Source: CAZFLD01 sp964519835
GTDB taxonomy: Bacteria; Spirochaetota; Spirochaetia; DSM-27196; CAZFLD01
Reading direction: 5' to 3'
DNA length: 64,000 nucleotides
Assembly: GCA_964519835.1 (NCBI GenBank)
Contig: CAZFLD010000015.1
Location: forward strand, 1 to 64,000
Part shown: positions 24,143-32,890 of the stretch, in pieces
How the letters are laid out: every line of letters begins with the position of its first letter
How positions within the stretch are numbered: position 1 is the stretch's first letter
Translations under genes and position numbers: made by a program
The notes under the pieces: generated by a model
Databases searched by the model: none
What the model was told of the DNA's origin: nothing
The model's input: the letters and a program-made list of their open reading frames with translations, nothing else

Positions 24143-26680
24143 CTACCCGACAGAGGCACCGTCAGGAACGCTTATGATGTCCCGAGCCTTGCTGCCGTTT
24201 TGAGGTCCGACGATGCCGAGGCGCTCCATCTCTTCCACCATCCGCGCGGCGCGGTTGTAGCCGACTTTCAGTCGGCGCTGCAGGTAGGAGGCCGATGCCT
24301 TTTTCGAAGACACCACGATCTGGATGGCCTTCTCTAGTAGCGGGTCTTCGAGCTCGCCCTGGAAGCTATCCTCGTCTTCCTCGTCTATAAAAATCTCATC
24401 GTCGATGTAGTCCGGCTCGCCAAGAGTCTTCACGTAGTCCGTCACGCGCTCCACCTCGTCATCCGACAGAAAGGCGCCCTGGATGCGCTTCGGAAAAGGA
24501 TCCCAAGCCGAGGTAAAAAGCATGTCGCCCTGGCCGAGCAGAAAGTCCGCACCACTTGTGTCGATGATAATTCTCGACTCGATTCTGCTCGACACCATAA
24601 ACGCAATGCGCGACGGAAAGTTCGCCTTGATAAGGCCGCTGATGACATCCGTGGAGGGGCGCTGTGTTGCGATAACCAGGTGAATACCCACCGCCCGTGA
24701 CATCGCCGCCAGTCGCGCGAGCGTCGTCTCGAGCTCCTTGCCCGAGGTGGCCATTAGATCCGCGAACTCGTCGACGACTATAACGATGTAGGGCATGGGT
24801 TGCAGCGCGAGTTTTTTGGCCTTTATCTTGGCGTTGTACGCGCTGATATCGCGAACGCCGATCTGATCGAGCAAGCTGTAACGGTTCTCCATTTCGTAGA
24901 TCGCGTATTGCAGCGCCTGGAACGCGCGCTTTGGATCGGTAATAACCGGCGTCAGTAGATGCGGAATGTCGTTGTAGAACTTCAGCTCTACAATCTTCGG
25001 ATCAATAAGGATCATCTTTATGTCCTGGGGCGAGCGCCGGTACAGGATCGAGCAGATGATGGAGTTCACGCACACCGACTTCCCACTGCCGGTTGCGCCG
25101 GCGATGAGCAGGTGGGGCATCCGGGCCAGATCGACGATTTGATTCTCACCGGGAATGTCCTTGCCGAGGGCGATCGGAATTCTGGCCTTGCCGGCCTGGA
25201 AATCCTCGTCCGCCACCAGATCCCCAAACGACACGATCGCGCGGTTTTTGTTTGGTATCTCGATGCCGACGGCGTGCTTACCGGGTATCGGCGCGACGAT
25301 ACGCACGCTGGACGCTGCGAGGCGGAGCGCGATGTTGTCGGCCAAGTTCACAATTTTGTTGAGCTTCACACCACGGGCGGGAAGAACTTCGAACATGGTA
25401 ATAACGGGGCCCTTTCGAATTCCGGTGACCTCGGCCTGAATGTGGAACTCTTCGAGCGTGACGCGCAGCGTTTCGGCAGCCTCTTTTGTGGTCTCGTCGA
25501 TCTCCCAGAACCGCCGGTTGGGATAGTCCTCTAAGATGCCGTCAGTGGGGACCGCGTAGGAGCCGCGGCGTTTTTTTTTCAGCCCCGCACTATGTGCCGC
25601 GTGTTTGGGCGCCTCCGTCTTGGCAACGGTGGCCTCGGCCTTGTCGTCGGGCCATTGGTTTTCGGGCCATTGGTCTACGGGCTGAAAGTCCTCGGGGTGT
25701 TCGCGATCGTGTGGGTCGGCGTTGTCCTCCGCGGTGTCGCCGCGGTCCGGCGAGGCAACAAAGGTGCCGTTTGTGAAGACGACGGAGAACTCTTCCTCCA
25801 CCGCCTCGCGAGCTTTGTCAAACGAATCATCGTCGTCCCACGCTTCAACCGAGTCCGCCACGTCATCCTGACCGCCTAATTCTTCCAAAGACAAGTAGTC
25901 GAGGTCTTCGTCGTCGAGATCGTCTTTGTTTACTACGTCGTCGAAACCGGCCTGCAGAGCATCCAGCTCCAGGGGCGTCAGCTCCACGGCGGGAAGACCG
26001 TCATCGAAGTCGTCGTCTTCCTCATCAGCGCCCTGCAGTGCCGGTTCCGCATCATCCGTCGGTAGGTCTTCGGCGTCGGCAGCCGGTAGGTCCTCCGCGT
26101 CGGCGTCGGCGTCGGCGAACGCACCGGGCCCATCCTCGTCGCCGAGGGAAATCGGGCCCAACTCGTCGTCCGCGCGCCGCATTGAGTCCGCCGGCCGGAG
26201 CAGCCCCACGAGGCGAGACTCGGCACCGGGGCTCAACTCCGCGTCGTTCTCCACCTCCGCACGAATCTCGCCGGACGAGGCCTTGCGCATCAACACAAAC
26301 CGCAGGATCGTCAGGCATTCGGCAAAAAACAGAAGAAACAAAAAGACAACCGCGCCGTCGAGGGAGAATCCCGCAACAAAAAGTCGTGAGAGAGCAGGAT
26401 ACTGCTCGGGGGTCTTGAACATGATGGAAAACAGAGTCGCGAGTGTAAGAAAGGGGAAAAAAGTGAGGTTAAGCGCTAAGAATCGGTCCATCCGGAACCG
26501 ACGGCCGATGAGGTAGGCCACCAAAACCAGGTACACGGGCAGGTAGAATGCAGCGGCGTGAAATCGCGTCCACAAAAAACGGCCCAGCTCTCCGACGATC
26601 GCCAATTGTGGTAGGCCAAGGTGGAAAATCAGCGAGACCAATAGGATGACGGCACCGGATAGCGATGCTCGCGAGATCAT
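24143..26680 (-). CDS. ftsK: DNA translocase FtsK/SpoIIIE
   Basis: I choose the ATG at 26680 (GGAG 8 bp upstream), giving 845 residues. The N-terminus has four transmembrane helices (to about residue 140). A long acidic linker follows (about 150-370, with DDEDLDYLS and similar runs), then the motor domain with Walker A GATGSGKS and Walker B IVIVVDEFADLM, and the C-terminal winged-helix gamma domain (YLQRRLKVGYNRAARMVEEMERLGIVG) that reads KOPS-type sequences. It pumps chromosomal DNA at the division septum. It lies downstream of uppP. Confidence 0.96.
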   Translation of the reverse strand: MISRASLSGAVILLVSLIFHLGLPQLAIVGELGRFLWTRFHAAAFYLPVYLVLVAYLIGRRFRMDRFLALNLTFFPFLTLATLFSIMFKTPEQYPALSRLFVAGFSLDGAVVFLFLLFFAECLTILRFVLMRKASSGEIRAEVENDAELSPGAESRLVGLLRPADSMRRADDELGPISLGDEDGPGAFADADADAEDLPAADAEDLPTDDAEPALQGADEEDDDFDDGLPAVELTPLELDALQAGFDDVVNKDDLDDEDLDYLSLEELGGQDDVADSVEAWDDDDSFDKAREAVEEEFSVVFTNGTFVASPDRGDTAEDNADPHDREHPEDFQPVDQWPENQWPDDKAEATVAKTEAPKHAAHSAGLKKKRRGSYAVPTDGILEDYPNRRFWEIDETTKEAAETLRVTLEEFHIQAEVTGIRKGPVITMFEVLPARGVKLNKIVNLADNIALRLAASSVRIVAPIPGKHAVGIEIPNKNRAIVSFGDLVADEDFQAGKARIPIALGKDIPGENQIVDLARMPHLLIAGATGSGKSVCVNSIICSILYRRSPQDIKMILIDPKIVELKFYNDIPHLLTPVITDPKRAFQALQYAIYEMENRYSLLDQIGVRDISAYNAKIKAKKLALQPMPYIVIVVDEFADLMATSGKELETTLARLAAMSRAVGIHLVIATQRPSTDVISGLIKANFPSRIAFMVSSRIESRIIIDTSGADFLLGQGDMLFTSAWDPFPKRIQGAFLSDDEVERVTDYVKTLGEPDYIDDEIFIDEEDEDSFQGELEDPLLEKAIQIVVSSKKASASYLQRRLKVGYNRAARMVEEMERLGIVGPQNGSKARDIISVPDGASVG

Positions 26681-26759
26681 TGTGGTGGCTCCAGCACTTG
26701 TCCGGTCGGTCAAACGCACCCTCCCTCTCAACAACTATCGGAGAACTCAGGTGTTTTGT

Positions 26760-27569
26760 TTAGCGCAGGAAGATCAGCCCCAAGACTCCGGCCGGCACCA
26801 GATAAAACGCAAAGAGATGGAGCCGGCCGCGCCGGATCACCCGAAGGAGCACGACGAGCGAGATCAGCCCAACAACAAACGCCGCGGCAACACCAAGAAT
26901 CAACGCGTGGGTCGGCACGGCGGCCGAGAGCGATTCGGCATCCCGCAGTGTCAAAACCAGCGCGCCGAGGATGGCGGGAATGGACACCAGGAACGCAAAC
27001 TCCCCCGCCTTTTCACGGGACAAGCCGGCAATCAACGCTCCGGATATCGTGATGCCCGCCCGGGAAATGCCGGGAAAGACGCCCAATCCCTGGGCGACTC
27101 CCGTAATCAGGCCGTCAGAAACCCGCAAGTCGCCGTATTCGCGTGCGGCGCCGCGTGCACGGCCGAAGTAGTAGGCAAACACCAGCACGCCCGCCGTAAC
27201 GATAAGGAAGGCCGAAACGATATCGGGCCGCTCTCCGACATTCAGGGCGGAGACACCCAACCCAACGACCACCGTGGCTGCGGTTGCGACCACAATGCCG
27301 AGAAGCAGTCGCAAGTTACGACCGTCGTCCTCGGTGGGCCGACGCGAGATTCCGCGGACGACCGCAGCGAGGATCTGTCCGATTCGCTTTCGAAAAACGA
27401 TAATCACCACAAGCAAGGTTGCAACGTGCAGCAGCACATCAAAGAGGATTGGAACCCCTTCGATACCCATGATCTGCCGAAGCAGGACCAGATGACCGGA
27501 GCTTGAAATCGGCAAAAACTCGCTCACCCCCTGGACCACTCCCAGAATAAGTGCCTGTACCGTTGTCAT
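26760..27569 (-). CDS. uppP: Undecaprenyl-diphosphate phosphatase UppP (BacA)
   Basis: The 269-residue integral membrane protein has the family signatures: GVVQGVSEFLPISSSGHLVL at residue 11 and the second motif GVAQGLGVFPGISRAGITI at about 155, which together form the active site. It recycles the lipid carrier for peptidoglycan and O-antigen synthesis, and gives bacitracin tolerance when abundant. It precedes ftsK by 79 bp and follows a lytic transglycosylase gene on the same strand, consistent with an envelope cluster. Confidence 0.96.
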   Translation of the reverse strand: MTTVQALILGVVQGVSEFLPISSSGHLVLLRQIMGIEGVPILFDVLLHVATLLVVIIVFRKRIGQILAAVVRGISRRPTEDDGRNLRLLLGIVVATAATVVVGLGVSALNVGERPDIVSAFLIVTAGVLVFAYYFGRARGAAREYGDLRVSDGLITGVAQGLGVFPGISRAGITISGALIAGLSREKAGEFAFLVSIPAILGALVLTLRDAESLSAAVPTHALILGVAAAFVVGLISLVVLLRVIRRGRLHLFAFYLVPAGVLGLIFLR

Positions 27570-27608
27570 GGTGCCGAACTTCTCCTTATGGGTGTTTTGA
27601 CCACCGCC

Positions 27609-27646
27609 GGCTACACCGGCCTACCGCGGCTACACCGGCCTACCGC
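27609..27646. repeat. Two tandem copies of a 19-bp GC-rich unit
   Basis: GGCTACACCGGCCTACCGC occurs at 27609-27627 and again directly at 27628-27646, followed by a partial third copy. It fills the 133-bp gap between uppP and the transglycosylase gene. No promoter is clear within it. Confidence 0.7.
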
Positions 27647-27702
27647 GGCCCCACCGGCCGCCGCCGTCTCGACGGGGATACGGCCGCCGCCACGGACCCG
27701 GC

Positions 27703-30054
27703 CTACGGCGAGACGGTTCCCGGAAAATACAGGTTCACGGTTTCCGCAGCCTCGCGATTCGCGTAAAGATAGCTGTAGAACACCGCCGACACAAGAACGG
27801 TTTTAACATGCCCCCTGGTCTCGACAAACGGCATCCACTCCACAAACAAAACCGCGTCCAGATCCGCGGCCTCTCGAATCCAGCTACGAAGACGCCCCAT
27901 GCCGGCGTTGTACGCGGCCGTGGCCATGGCGTAAGAACCAAATCGCTCCACGAGATCGCCGAAGTAGTGCCCTCCGATCGCCAGATTCGTGGCGGGATCC
28001 GTCAAATCCGGCAATTCGATGCGGAGGCGCCGAGCGACGTCCGCCGCTGTGGCCGGCATCAGCTGTGACAGGCCGATCGCCCCCGCCCACGACTCAACCG
28101 CCGGATCAAAGTAGCTTTCATCCCTTACGAGGCCAAAAAAGACCGACTCGTCGATCGCGTGCTCTTCGGCAACCGGCGCCAGACTCGAAACAAACGCCTG
28201 AGGATAGCGCAGTAGTGTCACCGACTTGCTGTGCCTGCTGAGGCGGTCGGTTGGGATTATGTCCGCGGTACGCATACTCTTGGTCACGTCACCCCTGTCG
28301 GAAAGGCGCTCGGCCAACCGCAACAGTGCCGCGGGCGAAAGATTCGCGGAACGGGAAAAGGCATAGGCGGCGTCGAGCTGTGCGAAGTACAAGTAGCCGT
28401 CGAGGATACGGTCGTCCGGGTGCTCCACGCGCAAATTTGTGTCCAATCCGCTTTCGCCGGTAGCAAAATCCGTGGCTGCACCGATCGTTTGTTCGCCCGC
28501 GCCGGTCTCTTCCCGCGCGCCCACGGTTTTGTCGTCGCCGACAGCGCCTTCGTCGCCGCCGGCTCCGGTATCCGAAGACTGCTCGCCCGCAGCTCCCTCC
28601 TCCGCGTCGGCGCTTATGGCAAGCAACTCGGGGCTTGTGCCAAGGCGGGCGGCGGCGAGTATCGCCGCGTACGGAGCGGCCAACCCCGCCGACACGGCCG
28701 TTTTATACAGGACCGTCGCATCGCCATCCACGTGCTCGCCGCGCACCGCCTCCGCCAGCAAAAAAGCCGCTTCGGACCGCACCGCGGGAGCGCCGGAGTC
28801 GATCACGATACGCCCAACCTCCGAGAGGCTCCTCCATTCTCTCCTGTGGATTTTGGAATGAAGTAGCCGGCTTACCAAATCATCGAAGTTTTCGGGAGAG
28901 TCCGTTGCCCCGTACAAGGCGTACATGGCCGCCACGTGATCCGCGTCGGGCCGGCGCGCTACCGTATCAAACCAGTAACGGAGCACGCGGTCTTTGTCGG
29001 CGGCGCTTGGTGCCAGGTCCCTCGCTCGCGCCAAAACCGGGGTCGCGGCGGACAACAGGCCGGCGGCACGGAGTGTCCGGCCCGCGTACTCCAGCGCGGC
29101 GAACGCCGCATCCGGCGACGCGGCCTCTACGACGTCCGCGGTCTCAATCAAAAGCTCCGCCGACTCGACACGCCGATCGGCGCGGGCGGCCGCCACAAAG
29201 TAGTCGAACACCACGCCGGTCACGTCCCCGCGGCCCCACTCATCGCGCGAAGAAACAATTGCCTCGGCAAGCGGATCCACCGCCTCCGCCGATAATCCGT
29301 CCATGATCAAGAGCTTTGCTGTGAGCAGCCGGGATTGGTCGGGGCTGAGGACGGGTCGGCGCGGATTGAGCACGAGCAGGAGATCCGCGAACACACGGTG
29401 GACGTCCGATACGGCGGATGCCCATAGCAGGTCCCGGATCGCGGTGCCGTTTGAGGCGACGGTCGACGGGCTTCCGGCATCCTGTGAGTCCTGCTCGGTG
29501 GCCTCTTCTCGTGCCGGGCCTTGCTCGACGGACTCCGCAGCCGCCCAGTACAGGCGCCTTTTGTCTCCGTCTTCCAGCGCCGTGGCGTACTCGGCGGCGC
29601 CGCTATAGTCTCCGATCGCAAAGGCGGCCGCGGAGATGTTGCCGCGAACCTGCCGGTCATCGCCGTAAGCCTCCAGAAGCTCGTCGGCCAAGTCGAGCAC
29701 GCGTGAATATTGCCGGCCCTCGATCAGGTGTTCCGTGAGCGCCCGCGCCGCGTATCGCGCATACGGTTCGGTAGCCTCGCGTAGCTGCAGCATGAGCAAG
29801 GTGCGGTACACGGAGAACAAGCCTAAGTCGGCAAACACCTCCGCCAGGTAAAGCGGTGCGCCCGGATGCAGTTGGAACACCTCCTCGGGGTCCACGTCGT
29901 CGTAGTTGATGTGCAGGAGAAAGTCGGTTCGTTTGCTTCGAATACGTTCCAGGAAGTCGTCGGGCTTGTAGTCCCAAACGAGCCCGTCATCCCCACAAGA
30001 GACGAGTGCAACGACCGAGGCCAGAACCAGACCGAAACCGAGACGGTTAATCAC
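27703..30054 (-). CDS. Soluble lytic murein transglycosylase-like lipoprotein
   Basis: The 783-residue protein starts with GTG and a lipoprotein signal peptide (lipobox ALVSC, Cys 20). A long helical, TPR-like region follows (about 40-600), with a low-complexity Ala/Gly/Glu insert at about 470-540. The C-terminal SLT domain carries the catalytic glutamate in VRDESYFDP, the AIGLSQLMPATA motif and AYNAGMGR. It cleaves glycan strands in the periplasm. Architecture resembles Slt70, whose U-shaped helical domain precedes the catalytic domain. Confidence 0.92.
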   Translation of the reverse strand: MINRLGFGLVLASVVALVSCGDDGLVWDYKPDDFLERIRSKRTDFLLHINYDDVDPEEVFQLHPGAPLYLAEVFADLGLFSVYRTLLMLQLREATEPYARYAARALTEHLIEGRQYSRVLDLADELLEAYGDDRQVRGNISAAAFAIGDYSGAAEYATALEDGDKRRLYWAAAESVEQGPAREEATEQDSQDAGSPSTVASNGTAIRDLLWASAVSDVHRVFADLLLVLNPRRPVLSPDQSRLLTAKLLIMDGLSAEAVDPLAEAIVSSRDEWGRGDVTGVVFDYFVAAARADRRVESAELLIETADVVEAASPDAAFAALEYAGRTLRAAGLLSAATPVLARARDLAPSAADKDRVLRYWFDTVARRPDADHVAAMYALYGATDSPENFDDLVSRLLHSKIHRREWRSLSEVGRIVIDSGAPAVRSEAAFLLAEAVRGEHVDGDATVLYKTAVSAGLAAPYAAILAAARLGTSPELLAISADAEEGAAGEQSSDTGAGGDEGAVGDDKTVGAREETGAGEQTIGAATDFATGESGLDTNLRVEHPDDRILDGYLYFAQLDAAYAFSRSANLSPAALLRLAERLSDRGDVTKSMRTADIIPTDRLSRHSKSVTLLRYPQAFVSSLAPVAEEHAIDESVFFGLVRDESYFDPAVESWAGAIGLSQLMPATAADVARRLRIELPDLTDPATNLAIGGHYFGDLVERFGSYAMATAAYNAGMGRLRSWIREAADLDAVLFVEWMPFVETRGHVKTVLVSAVFYSYLYANREAAETVNLYFPGTVSP

Positions 30055-30076
30055 GATACGAGAAAAGACCGCGTCT

Positions 30077-30820
30077 CTAGCCGATTCTATCGCCCCGCCG
30101 GATCCTCTTTTTCCGCCGGAACAATCGGCCGATCCGTGTGGGCAACAGGAAAAGCGAAACCGAGGCGGCCTCGAGAGGCGGGGCCGGTGGAGTTTGCAGC
30201 ACCAGAAATACCAGGTAGGTCAGGAGACCCACAAGAGCCAGCGAGATCACCAAAAAACCGGCCATCAACAGTGGTCCCGGTCGCACCGGACCGACCGGAG
30301 CTGCTTCGTCTTCGAGCCGCTCATCCGACGCCTCGTACTCCGATTCGTCGAAATCGCCCGAGCCAATATCGTCGAAGGCCTCTTCAACCTCTTTGTCCTC
30401 GAACTGTTCTTCATCGAGCCGTTCTTCATCGAGGGCGAAGTCCGGGACCTCAAAGACCTTGTCTTCCGCCAGCGATTCCAATCCGACGGACAGGCTTTGA
30501 TAGGCTCCGGACGCAGTGTCGGTGGCTGTGCTGTTCAGATTGCCGTCGGCATCTATTCCCACCGTGAGGTTGATGTCGGGCTCCCCAGACGCCGCGGGCG
30601 CGATATTTTCGACAATAAGGCTACCGATATATGGGCCGGGAGCCGTTGAATCCTCGTCCTGAGACTGGTAGAGGTCGATCTGGACGGTAGTTTGTTCATC
30701 CCGAACCGTGGTCAGGACAAGACGTTTCTGGGATACACCGGCTTCCGCCGAGAGTATGGGGTAAAAGTCGCCGTTGGCGGTTTTGATCCCGATTTGGCCT
30801 GTGCTCAAGGGGGCCTCCAT
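30077..30820 (-). CDS. Membrane-anchored Hsp70 substrate-binding-domain protein without ATPase domain
   Basis: Residues about 6-115 match the beta-sandwich substrate-binding domain of DnaK in order: IGIKTANGDFYPIL, TTVRDEQTTVQIDLYQ, YIGSLIVENIAPAASGEPDI, and IDADGNLNSTATD. No nucleotide-binding domain precedes it and the ATG at 30820 follows directly on a promoter. After an acidic linker (about 120-180) comes one transmembrane helix (about 183-210) and a strongly basic tail (RRKKRIRRG). Lacking a signal peptide, the domain probably faces the cytoplasm. It is followed 22 bp later by the transglycosylase. Function unknown; it may hold or recognise unfolded segments at the membrane. Confidence 0.75.
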   Translation of the reverse strand: MEAPLSTGQIGIKTANGDFYPILSAEAGVSQKRLVLTTVRDEQTTVQIDLYQSQDEDSTAPGPYIGSLIVENIAPAASGEPDINLTVGIDADGNLNSTATDTASGAYQSLSVGLESLAEDKVFEVPDFALDEERLDEEQFEDKEVEEAFDDIGSGDFDESEYEASDERLEDEAAPVGPVRPGPLLMAGFLVISLALVGLLTYLVFLVLQTPPAPPLEAASVSLFLLPTRIGRLFRRKKRIRRGDRIG

Positions 30821-30825
30821 ATTCC

Positions 30826-30855
30826 AACTTATTTCCTTTATCGGTCCCTTGTCAA
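30826..30855 (-). promoter_or_regulatory. Predicted promoter of the Hsp70-SBD gene
   Basis: On the minus strand TTGACA (30855-30850) is followed after 18 bp by TAAGTT (30831-30826). Transcription would start close to the ATG at 30820, implying a leaderless or nearly leaderless mRNA. The -35 hexamer forms one arm of an inverted repeat shared with the divergent promoter. Confidence 0.45.
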
Positions 30856-30862
30856 CGATTTC

Positions 30863-30892
30863 TTGACAAGCGAATAAACGACTCCCTACTAT
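30863..30892 (+). promoter_or_regulatory. Predicted promoter of the TPR gene, leaderless
   Basis: TTGACA (30863-30868), an 18-bp spacer and TACTAT (30887-30892) form a near-consensus promoter that ends only 6 bp before the ATG at 30899. Initiation at the usual distance would fall at the A of the start codon. No Shine-Dalgarno is present. Confidence 0.65.
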
Positions 30893-30898
30893 GTGTAG

Positions 30899-32251
30899 AT
30901 GCCGTTTCCCTTTCTTGTCGGCCTAATCGTCGCCGTTGTTGTTCTGACAGGTGTCGTTCTAGTTATTCTCATCCGTCGGCGTGCCGGTGGTGAAGGCAAG
31001 ATCAAGACCAAGGATCGAGACGCGATTCTACGCGAGGCTAACAAACGGCTCGCCCAGAACCCCAAGGACCCCGAGGCACTCTTGAGTCTCGCGGACTTGA
31101 ATTACACCGAAGAGCAGTGGGAAAAAGCGCTAAAAACGTACTCGGTACTGCTGAACATGGTCGCCTCCAGCCCGGACATCGACCAGTTCGACATTACCCT
31201 CAAACACGGTTTGTCCGCCTTTAAGTCCAAGAACTACGAAGAAGCCTACAAAAGCCTCGTGGTGGCCCGGTCGCAACGCGGAGACGTTTTTGAAGTCAAC
31301 TACAATCTCGGCGTGCTGGAGTACAAACGCAAAAACTACGAGAAAGCGCTCCAACTCCTGCGCGCTGCATCAGAGCAACAACCGGAACATCCTGAGACCC
31401 AACGGTACCTGGGGGTCTGTAGCTATCGGCTAAAGCGATACAAAGAGGCGCTCGGATACCTGCGACCCGTAATCGATGTATTCCCGGAAGACAAAGAGAT
31501 CCTCTTTATCATGGGTCAGTGCAACTTTGAGCTCGGCCAAAACGATCAGGCACTTCGTATTTTCTCGCATCTACGACCTGATCCCGTTATCGGCCCTCAT
31601 GCGGCGCTCTTGGCCGGCTCGATTCACTACAAGCAACATCAGTATGAAAACGCGCAGATGGATTTCGAGATCGGGCTGCGTCACGAAAAGGTTAAGCCGG
31701 AAATCAAGTTGGAGTTACACTATCGCTTGGCCGGAGCATATTCAGCGGCACAAGCCATCGGAAAGGCGCTGCCGCACCTCCAAGCCATTTACGACACAAA
31801 GCCTGATTACAAAGATGTTGCCTCTCAACTTTCACGATCGCGCGAGCTACACAGTAACCAGAATCTCCAGACCTACCTTATTGCTCCCACCTCGGAGTTT
31901 GTGAGCCTGTGTCGACGCATATCAACAAATTTCTTCAGCAGATCCCGCACGAAAATCACGGACATCAGCGTCCAAAAAAGCGAATACGCGGACGTCCTAA
32001 CGGACGTTGAAACCGCAAAGTGGGAGGACACGGTACTCTTCCGCTTTGTTCGCACAACCGGAGTGGTCGGGGAGCTTTTGATCAGGGACTTTCAGTCGCG
32101 AATCAAGGACCTTCGGGCCGGCAGGGGATTTTGCATCTGCGCGGGAAAGTTCAGCGAAGAGGCTATGCGGTTTGTGGAGGCTCGGCTCATCGACTTGATC
32201 GACAAAGAAGAGCTCGCAAAGCTCCTCAAGAAAATCGAGATCAACGCCTAG
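30899..32251 (+). CDS. Membrane-anchored TPR protein with degenerate Mrr-like C-terminal domain
   Basis: The 450-residue protein has an N-terminal transmembrane helix (about 4-26) followed by RRR, placing the rest in the cytoplasm. At least six TPR-like repeats follow (about 45-320: for example EQWEKALKTYSVLL, KNYEKALQLLRAA, KRYKEALGYLRPV). The last 80 residues resemble the end of the Mrr/restriction-endonuclease-like fold (GRGFCICAGKFSEEAMRFVE ... LIDKEELAKLLKK), but the usual Q-x-K catalytic site reads FRFVR, so nuclease activity is unlikely. It ends 11 bp inside the convergent rsmG. Function unknown. Confidence 0.8.
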   Translation: MPFPFLVGLIVAVVVLTGVVLVILIRRRAGGEGKIKTKDRDAILREANKRLAQNPKDPEALLSLADLNYTEEQWEKALKTYSVLLNMVASSPDIDQFDITLKHGLSAFKSKNYEEAYKSLVVARSQRGDVFEVNYNLGVLEYKRKNYEKALQLLRAASEQQPEHPETQRYLGVCSYRLKRYKEALGYLRPVIDVFPEDKEILFIMGQCNFELGQNDQALRIFSHLRPDPVIGPHAALLAGSIHYKQHQYENAQMDFEIGLRHEKVKPEIKLELHYRLAGAYSAAQAIGKALPHLQAIYDTKPDYKDVASQLSRSRELHSNQNLQTYLIAPTSEFVSLCRRISTNFFSRSRTKITDISVQKSEYADVLTDVETAKWEDTVLFRFVRTTGVVGELLIRDFQSRIKDLRAGRGFCICAGKFSEEAMRFVEARLIDLIDKEELAKLLKKIEINA

Positions 32252-32834
32252 CGACCCGAAGAACTACCAGCGTCGAGTCGTGGACGGGCCCCGGTGCATC
32301 GAGGCCGTGAACCACAACGTCGCCGGTCCCCGAAATCGCGGCAGCCTCCTCCTCGGCGCGGCTTTTTTTCCCCTTCCATGCCAGGATCGAGGAAAGCGAT
32401 GGATACTTGCGCACCATGGCTTTTACCAGGCCCTCGGACAGGGGGCTAAAGGCACGAAAGGTCACCACCGTTGGATCGATGGTGGCCTCCTGCCACGGTG
32501 ACTGCACAACCGTCACGTTCTCCAGCCTTAATAGGCCCTTTATGGAGAGCAGGAAGCCGGCCTTTCTCGGCGAGCGCTCGACAAGAACAAACGAAACATC
32601 CGGCCGGACGACCGCCAGGGGAACGCCGGGGAAGCCGGCGCCACTTCCAATATCCGCCACCGGCCCATCCGCACGGGCGAGCTCCTCGTCCAAGTATTTC
32701 AGAGGAGCAAGGCTATCGAGCACGTGCCGGCCAACGAGATCCTCGTGGGCGCCTACCAAGTCGATACGCCGGGCCCAACGCGATAGCTCCTCCAGGTACT
32801 GCTGGAATCGCGGGAGAAGCAATCCGGGATCCAA
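32241..32834 (-). CDS. rsmG: 16S rRNA (guanine-527-N7) methyltransferase RsmG
   Basis: The start is a TTG at 32834, giving 197 residues, slightly shorter than usual; homologous-looking sequence continues upstream (LAQGLCSHG) without a normal start codon, so the real N-terminus could be longer. The SAM-binding region has VADIGSGAGFPGVPLAV and FVLVERSPRKAGFL, followed by the FRAFSPL motif. It methylates G527 in the 530 loop of 16S rRNA. It follows mnmG, the common gidA-gidB arrangement. Confidence 0.93.
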   Translation of the reverse strand: MDPGLLLPRFQQYLEELSRWARRIDLVGAHEDLVGRHVLDSLAPLKYLDEELARADGPVADIGSGAGFPGVPLAVVRPDVSFVLVERSPRKAGFLLSIKGLLRLENVTVVQSPWQEATIDPTVVTFRAFSPLSEGLVKAMVRKYPSLSSILAWKGKKSRAEEEAAAISGTGDVVVHGLDAPGPVHDSTLVVLRVARR

Positions 32835-32890
32835 GCCGTGAGAGCACAGGCCCTGCGCCAGCCGGTTTTGCGTGGGATCGACCTGTGCGC

